A stretch of DNA of 64,000 nucleotides, taken from contig JAFRJJ010000090.1 in assembly GCA_017432325.1 (NCBI GenBank), forward strand, positions 1-64,000, written 5' to 3'. This stretch comes from Solobacterium sp. GTDB lineage: Bacteria > Bacillota_I > Bacilli_A > Erysipelotrichales > Erysipelotrichaceae. Below are positions 8,135-16,360 of this stretch, piece after piece. Every line of letters starts with the position of its first letter. The first letter of the stretch is position 1. The position numbers were made by a program, and so were the translations under genes. The notes beneath the pieces were generated by a model that had not been told where the DNA came from, searched no databases, and saw only the letters and a list, made by a program, of their open reading frames with translations.

Positions 8135-9208
8135 ATGATTACTTTGTTAGCGATTCTTATACTGCTGTTTGCCGGAATTGCATTGATTATTGCTGGGGCT
8201 TTCTTTGTGGCATGGATTCTGTTCGTTATTGCCTTCATTTTGGCGGTTGTCAGATATCTCAAAGCAAAGAAACTGTTTCCGACAGATAAAGTATGTCCGT
8301 ACTGCGATCATACTGACTTAAGCTTTACTCATAATACGTCGAAAAAGGGTGCACCTACGATTGCTGTTTGTCAGAATTGCGGCCAAAAATTTGATTTCTG
8401 GACAGAAGAAGAGATCAATAAGGCTAAACGTAAGCATCTTGTCCGAATGATCGTTTTCGGAATCCTTACACTTTTGACTTCTGTGATGATGTTTGCCGGA
8501 GGCAGCTCTAAGAGTGATGCTGTAGAACAGAATTCTGCTTCCGGACAACCAACCGAGGAAAACAATCAACAGACAAATTATGCAGAGAAAAAAGCTTCGT
8601 ATGATATCACAAATCATTACTTTGTATCCTATATCGATGCGCTGGGAGAACCGTCATTTGATGCGATTGTTGAAATCACTAATACCGGCAGTACGAATCT
8701 GTATCTCAAGGCTAAGAGTTTTGATATTGAAGACGCGAACAATAAGCTGATCACTACAGAGTCATTTGTAAACACTTGTCCTGATTTGATCGCACCAGGT
8801 GAAAAGGGATATCTTTATCTGGGACTTGGCGGCAGATATCCTTCAGGAACTGATGTGAATCAGAAAATGACACTGAAGCCTAACATGGATATCAAAGTAG
8901 GAACTGCGGATCCGGTAGATTATGAAGTGTCTGATATCAGTATCAATGCCGGAAATTTCGGTTATCCGCAGGTTATCGGAAGGGTAACAAATAATACCAA
9001 CAGCGATGATAGTCTGGTTTATGTACAGACTGTATTCTTTGACAATGAAGGAAGACCAATTGCAATCAGCGGAACAAATCTCACAGATTTAAAGGCCGGT
9101 TCAACACAATCATTTGAAATTAATTTGATGCAAAGCAACAAGATCGAACTTTCTCAGATCGCTACATACCAGGTTATTGCCAGAAAATCACATATGCAGT
9201 TTAACTGA
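8135..9208 (+). CDS. Membrane protein with zinc ribbon and C-terminal FxLYD-like domain
   Basis: The order in 357 residues is: a hydrophobic N-terminus with two closely spaced membrane helices (1-45), a zinc ribbon (CPYC at about 53-56 and CQNC at about 78-81), a third membrane helix (about 105-125), a low-complexity linker, and a beta-rich C-terminal half. That half ends in a YVQTVFFDNEGRPIAISG segment and a LKAGSTQSFEI strand resembling FxLYD domains. A GGAGG precedes the ATG. The topology suggests a cytoplasmic zinc ribbon with an external domain. The role is unknown. A terminator closes the gene. Confidence 0.7.
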   Translation: MITLLAILILLFAGIALIIAGAFFVAWILFVIAFILAVVRYLKAKKLFPTDKVCPYCDHTDLSFTHNTSKKGAPTIAVCQNCGQKFDFWTEEEINKAKRKHLVRMIVFGILTLLTSVMMFAGGSSKSDAVEQNSASGQPTEENNQQTNYAEKKASYDITNHYFVSYIDALGEPSFDAIVEITNTGSTNLYLKAKSFDIEDANNKLITTESFVNTCPDLIAPGEKGYLYLGLGGRYPSGTDVNQKMTLKPNMDIKVGTADPVDYEVSDISINAGNFGYPQVIGRVTNNTNSDDSLVYVQTVFFDNEGRPIAISGTNLTDLKAGSTQSFEINLMQSNKIELSQIATYQVIARKSHMQFN

Positions 9209-9236
9209 TTAATTTGATCATGAACTGATGAATCAT

Positions 9237-9286
9237 AAAGATCATGACAGCAGCGGAAGAAGGATGTGCTGTTGTGATCTTTTTTA
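9237..9286 (+). terminator. Rho-independent terminator
   Basis: A long stem (aaagatca..acagca / tgctgt..tgatcttt, with a two-base internal mismatch) is followed by six T residues. It terminates the zinc-ribbon membrane protein gene. Confidence 0.8.
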
Positions 9287-9420
9287 GCAATATATAGTTA
9301 GCTGTATCCAGAAGTGTTTGTTTTTTATGCTCTGTGTTTTTCATGATACAGAATAATTATTTCTGCGTATGTTAAAAGGAGGAACCTGATCCGGTTCCTC
9401 CCATTTTATTGATGATCTGA

Positions 9421-11367
9421 TCAGAATGCCTTGAAGACAAATGCACGGTCATGAGCGCTGTGGAGCGCATCGTAGATCTGGCCGCCTCTGAGGCTGTCGC
9501 CAACCAGAATGACATCGTTTCCGTAAACAGCACGGAGTTCTTTCTCCAGTGTTCTGTCAGGACGTACACCCATGGCGAGTACAACAGTATCAGCCGGGAT
9601 CTCGCTGACTTCTTTTGTCTTTGTATCGCATACTGTGACTGTGCCGTCACCGACAGCCTGCAGCTGCTTGCCTTTGGCGATCGCTCCGCCGGCCTTCATG
9701 ATCTCCTGTGCCAGATGCATGACAACGCTCGGGTAGAGGTTTCCGCCGACTTTGTCGAGCATTTCAACAACACAGACCTGCTTGTCCTTGGAGAGGTATT
9801 CAGCGGTCTCAAGACCGGTGACACCGCCGCCGATGACAGCGACTTTGCTGCCCTTGACCTCTGCTTTACCGGCCAGGACATCTTCTGCTGTAACAGCTTT
9901 TTCAATACCGGGCAGGTCAGGTACGATGGTCTTTCCACCGGCTGCCAGGAAGACACCGACAGCGCCTGTTTCTTTGATCAGTTCTGCTGTAGCGGGTGTG
10001 TTGTAACGGATCTCAACACCGTATTTTTCCATTTCCGCAAGCTGGGTATCAATGAATTCACACAGCATTCCTTTGTTGGGCGGAACAGCTGCGAGGTTCA
10101 CGGTACCGCCGGCCTTGTCGGAAGCTTCGAAGATGACAGGTTTGAAACCGCGCTTTGCAAGGGTGAGGGCAGCCTGCATACCGGCAGGACCTGCGCCAAC
10201 GACCGCAACAGTGCGTCCGTCACCATTCTTAACGAGCTTCTCATCGCCCCATTCGAATTCACGGCCCATGACAGGGTTCAGCGTGCATCCCAGCGGCAGG
10301 CCGTCATTCAGGATCCTGAAGCATTCCATACAGCCGAGGCACTTGCGGATGAGCCGTTCTTCTCCGGCCGCTGCTTTATTGCCCCAGTCTGCATCTGCCA
10401 GATGGCCTCTGGCAATGCCGATGAAGTCAGCGTCGCCTGCTTCGAGCATTTCTTCGGCAAATGCCGGATGCTTGATGTTGCAGACAGCGATGACAGGGAT
10501 CTTGACCGCCGCCCTGATATTATGGGCAAGGTGGCGTTTCCAGCCTTCCTGGAAGTAGTTCGGCTCGATGATCGTAGCGCCGGAGTCATAGGTACCGCAG
10601 CTGACGTTGATATAGCATACACCGAGAGCTTCGAAGTATTTTGCCTGGGCAATGCCGTCAGCCTCATCAATACCATCTTCCAGGTAGTCACTGCCGTTCA
10701 TACGGATGCCGACAGGGAAGCGGGGACCGCACATCATCTGGATGCCCTTGATGATCTCGGTCACAAAGCGCATTCTTCCTTCAAAGCTGCCGCCGTATTT
10801 ATCTGTACGCTTGTTGGTATGCGGGGAAAGGAACTGGGAGACCAGGTAGCCGTGTGCGGCATGGATCTCAACACCGTCAGCACCGGCTTTCTGAGCGATA
10901 ACTGCACCGAAGATAAACTTTCTGACCATAGCTTCGACTTCTTCGGTCGTCATGGCACGGGGCTGTTCACCGATGACTTTGCAGGTAACATCGGAAGCGG
11001 AAACAGGCTGCTTCCCGCCGATCAGACGGCTGGGCGTCTGGTTGCCGGGATGATGGAGCTGGATAAACAGCTTTGTATCGTAGGCATGCAGTGTTTCAGC
11101 CAGACGTGAGATCTGTCCGACAACATGAGTGTTGGTCACGCTGAGCTGGTTCGGTGTACCGACGCCGGTCTCATCATCAACTCTGGTGATCTCGGTAATG
11201 ATCATGCCGGCTCCGCCTCTTGCACGGTCAGCGTAATACTTGATCATGCGGGGACCGGGTTCACCGGTCACTTCCGCCAGGGAACATCCCATAGCGGGCA
11301 TGACGATACGGTTGCGCAGTTCAAGAGAACCGATCCGGCCGGGTTCAAATAATTTTGTGTAAGGCAT
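9421..11367 (-). CDS. Old-yellow-enzyme-type NADH:flavin oxidoreductase / dienoyl-CoA reductase-like (FMN, 4Fe-4S, FAD)
   Basis: The 648 residues have the three-part layout of 2,4-dienoyl-CoA reductase FadH and the bile-acid enzymes BaiCD/BaiH. An FMN-binding TIM barrel (about 1-340) carries HAAHGYLVSQFLSPHTN. A cysteine cluster, CLGCMECF followed by a Cys in LPLGCTLNP, should hold a 4Fe-4S centre. A FAD/NAD domain follows with GAGPAGMQAA and GGGVTGLETAEYL. It probably reduces an alpha,beta-unsaturated compound; the substrate is not evident. The start at 11367 (MPYTKLFEPG) follows a perfect GGAGGAAC-type site, and the longer frame upstream lacks one. It forms a single-gene unit. Confidence 0.88.
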   Translation of the reverse strand: MPYTKLFEPGRIGSLELRNRIVMPAMGCSLAEVTGEPGPRMIKYYADRARGGAGMIITEITRVDDETGVGTPNQLSVTNTHVVGQISRLAETLHAYDTKLFIQLHHPGNQTPSRLIGGKQPVSASDVTCKVIGEQPRAMTTEEVEAMVRKFIFGAVIAQKAGADGVEIHAAHGYLVSQFLSPHTNKRTDKYGGSFEGRMRFVTEIIKGIQMMCGPRFPVGIRMNGSDYLEDGIDEADGIAQAKYFEALGVCYINVSCGTYDSGATIIEPNYFQEGWKRHLAHNIRAAVKIPVIAVCNIKHPAFAEEMLEAGDADFIGIARGHLADADWGNKAAAGEERLIRKCLGCMECFRILNDGLPLGCTLNPVMGREFEWGDEKLVKNGDGRTVAVVGAGPAGMQAALTLAKRGFKPVIFEASDKAGGTVNLAAVPPNKGMLCEFIDTQLAEMEKYGVEIRYNTPATAELIKETGAVGVFLAAGGKTIVPDLPGIEKAVTAEDVLAGKAEVKGSKVAVIGGGVTGLETAEYLSKDKQVCVVEMLDKVGGNLYPSVVMHLAQEIMKAGGAIAKGKQLQAVGDGTVTVCDTKTKEVSEIPADTVVLAMGVRPDRTLEKELRAVYGNDVILVGDSLRGGQIYDALHSAHDRAFVFKAF

Positions 11368-11516
11368 ACGTTCCTCCTTCCAAATATGTATGCGTAAAGT
11401 ATCTGTTGATTTTATTATATATGTATTACACAGAATGAAGGGAAATGATGCCCGAAACAGCATAACAGTTGCGCATCACAGAGCAGGCAGGGTAGTATCT
11501 GAATGGAGGGTGTTTT

Positions 11517-12089
11517 ATGAGTGTGATGAAGCTGTTTCATACCGGATATGAAGTGATCGAAAGACCGGATATCAGGATCGGCAGGAAAAACGCGGATCTC
11601 GGGCAGGGGTTCTATTTATCAGACAATGAGGAATTCTCCCGCCGGTGGGCTAGGCAGAAAAGGGGATATACGACGTATCTGAATCAATATGAACTGGAAA
11701 CAGAAGGACTGAAGATCAAACGGTTTGAAAAGGATGAAGAATGGTTTGAATACATCTTCCGAAACCGTATGAACGCTCCGGACAGCCTTGCGGAATATGA
11801 TGTGCTCATCGGTCCGATCGCAAACGATACGATCTATGATACCTTCGGCATCCTGACAAGCGGACTGATGAAGACCGAGGACGCGCTGGCAGTCCTCAGG
11901 CTTGGCAATACCTATTACCAGATCGTTCTGAAGACACAAAAAGCGGCAGACGCGCTGCGCTTTATCCGGGCAGATGTACTGGAACCTGAAGAGATCGCCT
12001 CCTACCGTGAGATCGTGCAGGCAGAAGAAAAACAGTTTCAGGAAGAATTCGCGAAACTGTTTGAAGAGATCGGGGATCCTGATGATTAA
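11517..12089 (+). CDS. DUF3990-domain protein (ADP-ribosyltransferase-like fold)
   Basis: The first ~150 residues match DUF3990: LFHTGYEVIERPDI, ADLGQGFYLSDNEEFSRRWA and a following YLNQYELE strand. This pattern resembles the fold of ADP-ribosyltransferases (an H-x-T/S start and a GFYLS strand). The C-terminus is a charged helix. GGAGG is well spaced to the ATG. The gene converges on the SUKH-domain gene with a 4-base overlap. Whether it is enzymatic or a toxin is unproven. Confidence 0.75.
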   Translation: MSVMKLFHTGYEVIERPDIRIGRKNADLGQGFYLSDNEEFSRRWARQKRGYTTYLNQYELETEGLKIKRFEKDEEWFEYIFRNRMNAPDSLAEYDVLIGPIANDTIYDTFGILTSGLMKTEDALAVLRLGNTYYQIVLKTQKAADALRFIRADVLEPEEIASYREIVQAEEKQFQEEFAKLFEEIGDPDD

Positions 12090-12670
12090 TGCTTATTGAA
12101 CAGTTTCTGAAAGAGAGACTGTTTTTTCTTCGGCTCGGGCGGAACGTAATTGGCCGGACCGCCTTCACCGGTCGCAACTTCGTCAAGAGGTTCGTTTTTC
12201 AGGATCACCTGAATGAAACTGACGAGGTTCGGCGCCACAACGAATATCTCGTTGTCCATCTCATTGTCGATCCGGATGATACGGGGTTCACCGTTTTCAT
12301 CAGTTACGCGGAAGTCCATGTAGTACATATCATGGCCGGCAGACTGCGTCTCTCCGAAAGGGATGCCGATATCCGGATACTCCCATTCATTCTTCCAGTT
12401 GTCAAACATCGCTTCCAGACCGTAGAAGGAATCCGGGTCCGGCGCTATGCCGTAGATGGCAGAGAGCCAGCTCTCATCCAGTTCCGGACTGATCGAACCG
12501 CCGTTCTGGAAGTGAAGCAGTTCTTTGTAGGATGCAGGAAGCTTGTATCCAAGCGTTTCTTCTGCTCTTTTGATCAGTTCCTCCGTCAGTTCGGGAAAGA
12601 CGTAGTTCCGGGCAAATGTGTTTTCATGATCGAACAGTCTGTTCAGATCGACTCCATCAAACATACTCAT
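12086..12670 (-). CDS. SMI1/KNR4 (SUKH) family protein
   Basis: The 194-residue protein has the SUKH core: ELIKRAEETLGYKLPASYKE followed by LLHFQNGG, then a GHDMYYMDF strand and the IRIDNEMDNEIFVVAPNLV end. SUKH proteins are frequently immunity proteins for polymorphic or nuclease toxins, although many are not. The C-terminal ~35 residues are charged and proline-rich (PPEPKKKQ). The start at 12670 (MSMFDG) follows AAAGGAG, in preference to an in-frame start at 12793. It faces the DUF3990 gene tail to tail. Confidence 0.8.
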   Translation of the reverse strand: MSMFDGVDLNRLFDHENTFARNYVFPELTEELIKRAEETLGYKLPASYKELLHFQNGGSISPELDESWLSAIYGIAPDPDSFYGLEAMFDNWKNEWEYPDIGIPFGETQSAGHDMYYMDFRVTDENGEPRIIRIDNEMDNEIFVVAPNLVSFIQVILKNEPLDEVATGEGGPANYVPPEPKKKQSLFQKLFNKH

Positions 12671-12948
12671 ACCATCAGCTCCTTTGTTTCCTGTATCCAT
12701 TGTACTTCCTGAATATTCAGAAAGAAATATATCTTCAGATATGATACCGGACGGTAAAACATTGGCGGAAAAAGCCGGGAAACGATGGATCAATTCTGTT
12801 TTATCAGAACTGAAAAGATCATTTCAGATATTGTTCAGGATGATAAATCCGGTCCTAAAAAAAAGTGATCATTTAAGATTACCTGCAGCATATTGTAAAT
12901 TCCGGTCTGTTCCGTTAATTTAAAATCATAGAGAGACAGGAGATCATT

Positions 12949-13092
12949 ATGAAAAATTTATGGAAAGTTCTTTGCACATTATTCTGTGTATGTACGATAT
13001 GCTTTGCCCTGATACACAGGAATGTGATCAAAGCTGCCATCAAAGGTGAACCGCTTCCGGAAGCACCTGAATGGCACAAATGGCATCACTAA
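12949..13092 (+). CDS. Small single-pass membrane protein (47 residues)
   Basis: The frame starts at an ATG after acaggag and encodes a 47-residue protein with one hydrophobic helix near the N-terminus (LWKVLCTLFCVCTICFALI) and a His/Trp-rich tail ending WHKWHH. It was too short for routine gene finding, but the ribosome site, membrane helix and clean stop support it. The upstream 278 bases, shared with the divergent SUKH gene, contain no other frame I can support. The function is unknown. Confidence 0.55.
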   Translation: MKNLWKVLCTLFCVCTICFALIHRNVIKAAIKGEPLPEAPEWHKWHH

Positions 13093-13268
13093 AATTGAAG
13101 AACAGTTATGCAGGATATCATCGGTATTCTGCATATTTTATTTCATATATTAAACAAAAATGTCAAAACATCCGAATTGATTTTGAATATCATAGTTATG
13201 TGAAAAATCTTCACATGCCTGCAGGGGATTATTATAATGAAATCAAAGCAATACAGGAGGTAATTATA

Positions 13269-13913
13269 ATGATTCGTACAGATACGGTTTCTTTAACTGT
13301 GATTCCGGCTGTCGCTTACAGGCAGAAACTGAAGCAGGGAGGCTCGGGAATCGTCATTCTTCGTCCGGAAGCCAGACAGCCAGGCATAGCTGCGATCAGC
13401 AGGACTTCGGGCGGTCCGATCATCAACCAGCAGACAGATCAGAAATTGTTCCCTGAAGAGGCATTTAAAGAGGCAATGAAGCTGACTCTGGGCATGCCTT
13501 ACCGGAAAACAACTCCTGTCAGATTAACTGAAGATATGATCATCAAAGAGGCCAAGGAAGAGGAACCCGAGCCTGAGATCAAAGTCAATGAGGAAGCTTA
13601 TCAGGCGATCGTTGACAGATATACCGATAAGACAGGACATCTTTCCTATGACCTTCTCAACAAGGAAATGATCAAGTTTGCCAAATCAAGCAGCGTTGTC
13701 AGAGGTATGATCCAGGAAGGCAAAAAGGCATCCGTGATCCGCAACTATATCGTTTCCAACAAGTTCCGCAACATTGCCAAGAACGATGATCTGACCAATG
13801 CGGAGATCAAGGTGATCGTTGCGATGCTGGACGAAGTCAGTCCGAAGGGTGTATTCAAGGACCTTGACGCAGAGATCCGTAAAATGCTCAGCGCCCAGAA
13901 AAAGGCTAAATAA
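13269..13913 (+). CDS. Conserved protein of unknown function, helical C-terminus
   Basis: The start at 13269 is fixed by a perfect AGGAGG 8 bases upstream; a longer in-frame extension from 13071 overlaps the preceding small gene and has no ribosome site. The 214 residues begin with a basic region (IRTDTVSLTVIPAVAYRQK), continue through an acidic patch (KEAKEEEPEPEIKV), and end in a helical half (HLSYDLLNKEMIKFAKSS, KKASVIRNYIVSNKF, LTNAEIKVIVAMLDE). I recognise no domain. The basic first part and helical end could bind nucleic acid, but that is a guess. Confidence 0.65.
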   Translation: MIRTDTVSLTVIPAVAYRQKLKQGGSGIVILRPEARQPGIAAISRTSGGPIINQQTDQKLFPEEAFKEAMKLTLGMPYRKTTPVRLTEDMIIKEAKEEEPEPEIKVNEEAYQAIVDRYTDKTGHLSYDLLNKEMIKFAKSSSVVRGMIQEGKKASVIRNYIVSNKFRNIAKNDDLTNAEIKVIVAMLDEVSPKGVFKDLDAEIRKMLSAQKKAK

Positions 13914-13950
13914 TCCTGCCTGACCATTCACAAATGATCCTGATAAAAGC

Positions 13951-13988
13951 GGGAACCGCTGTGATCGACACAGCAGCTCCCTCTTTTT
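13951..13988 (+). terminator. Rho-independent terminator
   Basis: A 13-base-pair imperfect stem (gggaaccgctgtg / cacagcagctccc) is followed by ttttt. It also separates the plus-strand gene from the convergent flavin reductase gene. Confidence 0.7.
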
Positions 13989-14040
13989 ATATGTACATAT
14001 ACTGATCTTACTGCAGAAAAAAGAGACAGTGTGTGCTGTC

Positions 14041-14520
14041 TCATTTACGGATGATATCAATGACTTCGCCGATATACATGGTATGAGGTTCTTCCGGTGT
14101 ATACATCTTTTCGACGACATTCTCCGGCATGTTTTCCCTGACCATGTCCTGATGATACATTTTGCGGCAGACCAGAGTGACGCCGGCTTCCTGATAGGTC
14201 ACGCCGTGTTCCAGCATGACCGGTGTCAGTCCTGCTTCCTGCTCTTTATTGCCGTCACGTCCTGATTTGGAACCCATGATGTTCAGTGCCTTTCTGTATT
14301 CGATGGAATAGAAAGACAGGGTGAAGTAGTCGCTCTTCTCCATGAAGTCATGTGTATATCTGACGGGTTTGACATAGACAGTTGCGGCAGGTTTGCCCCA
14401 GAGAGTACCGAGACCTCCCCATGAGATCGTCATTGCGTTATATGATTCGGAAGTGCCTGCTGTCAGCAATGCCCACTGGCGGTTGAACAGATTGAATGAT
14501 TCAGCTTTGAATTGTTCCAT
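14041..14520 (-). CDS. Flavin reductase-like (split-barrel FMN-binding) protein
   Basis: The 159 residues match the flavin-reductase-like split barrel: FNRQWALLTAGTSESYNAMTISWGGLG (the phosphate-binding strand with ...AMTISW), KPAATVYVKPVRYTHDFME and FTLSFYS. Members bind FMN and reduce it or use it as cofactor. The start at 14520 is set by AAGGAG; the frame upstream to 14586 lacks one. It is divergent from the ABM/SDR pair at 14631-15736, with which it may share redox metabolism. Confidence 0.85.
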   Translation of the reverse strand: MEQFKAESFNLFNRQWALLTAGTSESYNAMTISWGGLGTLWGKPAATVYVKPVRYTHDFMEKSDYFTLSFYSIEYRKALNIMGSKSGRDGNKEQEAGLTPVMLEHGVTYQEAGVTLVCRKMYHQDMVRENMPENVVEKMYTPEEPHTMYIGEVIDIIRK

Positions 14521-14630
14521 AATCGTTGTACTCCTTATACGCAAGTATTTTACAATGCCTGAAAAAAACAGGAAACGGAAATGCATATCCTGCTAAAATA
14601 TATTCAGATAATCATAGAAAGGATAATTAT

Positions 14631-14960
14631 ATGGCAATTACAGTAAATCTGTATTACACCGGAACGAATGGAAGTGCATTGTCTTTTGCGAAGGAAATGA
14701 TGGAAAGCGGGGTCGTGGCTGATATCAAAGCTGAGAAAGGGAATCTCAGATATGATTATTTCCAGTCCCTCAGCGATCCTGAAACAGTCCTTCTGATCGA
14801 CAGTTGGGAAGACCAGGAAGCGATCGATCTTCATCATGCATCACCTATGATGGGACGTATTATGGAACTGCGTGAAAAATATGATCTTCATATGAACGTT
14901 GAACGTTACGTTTCGGATTCAGGAATGCCTGAATCAGATCAGAAATTCATCAGGAAGTAA
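14631..14960 (+). CDS. Antibiotic-biosynthesis-monooxygenase (ABM)-domain protein
   Basis: The 109-residue protein fits a dimeric alpha/beta-barrel ABM fold: AITVNLYYTGTNGSALSFAKEM, YDYFQSLSDPETVLLIDSWEDQEAIDLHHASPMM and a C-terminal LHMNVERYV strand. The FQS...D...V.L.D.WE.....H motif is diagnostic of quinol-monooxygenase/YgiN-like proteins. The ATG at 14631 follows AAAGGA. It lies 11 bases before the SDR gene and is likely co-transcribed with it. Confidence 0.75.
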   Translation: MAITVNLYYTGTNGSALSFAKEMMESGVVADIKAEKGNLRYDYFQSLSDPETVLLIDSWEDQEAIDLHHASPMMGRIMELREKYDLHMNVERYVSDSGMPESDQKFIRK

Positions 14961-14971
14961 AGGAGAAACAC

Positions 14972-15736
14972 ATGGGACAGTACATTGACATTCTGAAAGA
15001 CAAAGTCGTCGTCATTACGGGTACAACATCAGGCATCGGCAAGGGAATGGCAAAACTGTTTGCCGAGCAGGGCGCCAAGGTCGTCGGTTCCGGCAGACGT
15101 GAGAGCCTCGGACAGCAGGTCGCGGAAGAGATCAGGGCAGCCGGAGGAGAAAGCATCTTTGTCAAAACAGATGCCAGCGATCCTGAACAGGTCAAAAACC
15201 TGATCGATACAGCAGTGAACACATACGGCAGGATCGATATCCTGGTCAACAACTGCGCTTGGGAACCTACGATCATGCTGAAGGACCTCACGTGGGAAGA
15301 CTTCCGCAAAGTCATTGATACGAACCTCGGTTCCTATACCATGGCAACCGTATATGCGCTGGGATACATGATCCCCCAGCATTACGGAAGGATCCTGAAT
15401 ATCAATTCCGTTACAATGGAACAGATCGTACCGGGTGTCGGCGTCTATTCACTGGCAAAGGCAGCCATCCATAACCTGACAAAGACGACCGCACTGGAAT
15501 ACGCAAAGGACGGCATCCGCTGCAACGAGATCTGCCCGGGCCTGATCCTTGCAGGCGCGTTTGAAAAGCCCGAGATCAGGGAATGGGCAAAGGATTCCAT
15601 CGAAAACGGAACACCTGTTCCTCGTCTTGGAACGGTGGAAGAGATCGCTTATGCTGCGCTGTACCTGCTGAGTGAACATGCGGACTTCTGCAACTCTGCG
15701 AGCCTGTTTGTGGATGGCGGCAGACGTCTGATCTGA
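14972..15736 (+). CDS. Short-chain dehydrogenase/reductase (SDR)
   Basis: This is a 254-residue classical SDR. The Rossmann motif is TGTTSGIG, followed by VNNCAWE in place of the usual NNAG, an active-site serine in ILNINSVTMEQ, and the YSLAK catalytic Tyr-Lys pair. The end SLFVDGGRRLI is typical. It oxidises or reduces an alcohol/ketone with NAD(P); the substrate cannot be deduced, though sugar, steroid and acyl substrates are common. It probably forms an operon with the ABM protein. A hairpin follows. Confidence 0.9.
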   Translation: MGQYIDILKDKVVVITGTTSGIGKGMAKLFAEQGAKVVGSGRRESLGQQVAEEIRAAGGESIFVKTDASDPEQVKNLIDTAVNTYGRIDILVNNCAWEPTIMLKDLTWEDFRKVIDTNLGSYTMATVYALGYMIPQHYGRILNINSVTMEQIVPGVGVYSLAKAAIHNLTKTTALEYAKDGIRCNEICPGLILAGAFEKPEIREWAKDSIENGTPVPRLGTVEEIAYAALYLLSEHADFCNSASLFVDGGRRLI

Positions 15737-15764
15737 TTATCCGAATGAGTTAAACGATCGTGAT

Positions 15765-15786
15765 AAGGACGCTGCGGCGTCCTTTA
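15765..15786 (+). terminator. Hairpin after the SDR gene
   Basis: A perfect eight-base-pair stem, aaggacgc / gcgtcctt with a four-base loop, lies 28 bases after the stop. The T-run is weak, so termination may be inefficient. Confidence 0.55.
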
Positions 15787-15899
15787 TATGATGGACAGAT
15801 ATGAAATACAGGGGATTCAGCTGATCTGTATTACAATAAATGGGAAAGAATGATCATGATCTGTGCAGAAAATATGGTTTTGGGAGAAGGTGAGAATTT

Positions 15900-16307
15900 A
15901 TGAGTGAAATGACACAGAATGAACGCCTGGACTATCTGGTGGAGGCATTCAAGAAAGACTCTGTTACGTACAGTGACTTGAGGACTCCTGATGATGTTTC
16001 CGGGAAAAGACAGATCCTGCGTTCCCTGATGAATATCCGGATGCCAAAGCCCATATCATCTAAAGTACTGATGATCCAGGATGAGTATCTGAAGGAACGG
16101 AACCGTGAAAACGGTATCGTTCTGCTTGATGATATTCCGACGGTCGCCGCATCCAACAGCAGTCATATCCATGCAGAGCGTTTATCCATCTGGCAGGGTG
16201 ATATTACCCGGCTTGCAGTGGACGCTATCGTAAATGCCGCGAATTCGCAGATGCTGGGCTGTTTTGTACCGATGCATACATGTATCGATAACCCGATGCT
16301 GAACTGA
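15900..16307 (+). pseudogene. Truncated zinc-type macrodomain (protein-ADP-ribose hydrolase) gene
   Basis: The 135 residues match the N-terminal half of the macrodomain family linked to sirtuin-SirTM operons: a helical leader ([25 protein letters not shown]), [22 protein letters not shown], and the Cys/His segment [12 protein letters not shown]. The frame stops three residues after CIDN, where complete relatives continue with the rest of the fold. The gene is therefore cut off at about base 16295. The complete paralogue at 17532-18326 shows what is missing. The break coincides with the beginning of the open frame of the five-HTH gene, so it looks like a recombination junction. Confidence 0.75.
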
Positions 16308-16360
16308 ATCACACACTTTGCGTAAATATCATACGTAGAGACATACGAACATTACTGGAG

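Noticed and set aside
9451..11109. 552-residue open frame on the plus strand opposite the flavin oxidoreductase gene
   Set aside because: It is an antisense shadow of a strongly supported gene with full family motifs, has no ribosome site and shows no recognisable domain.
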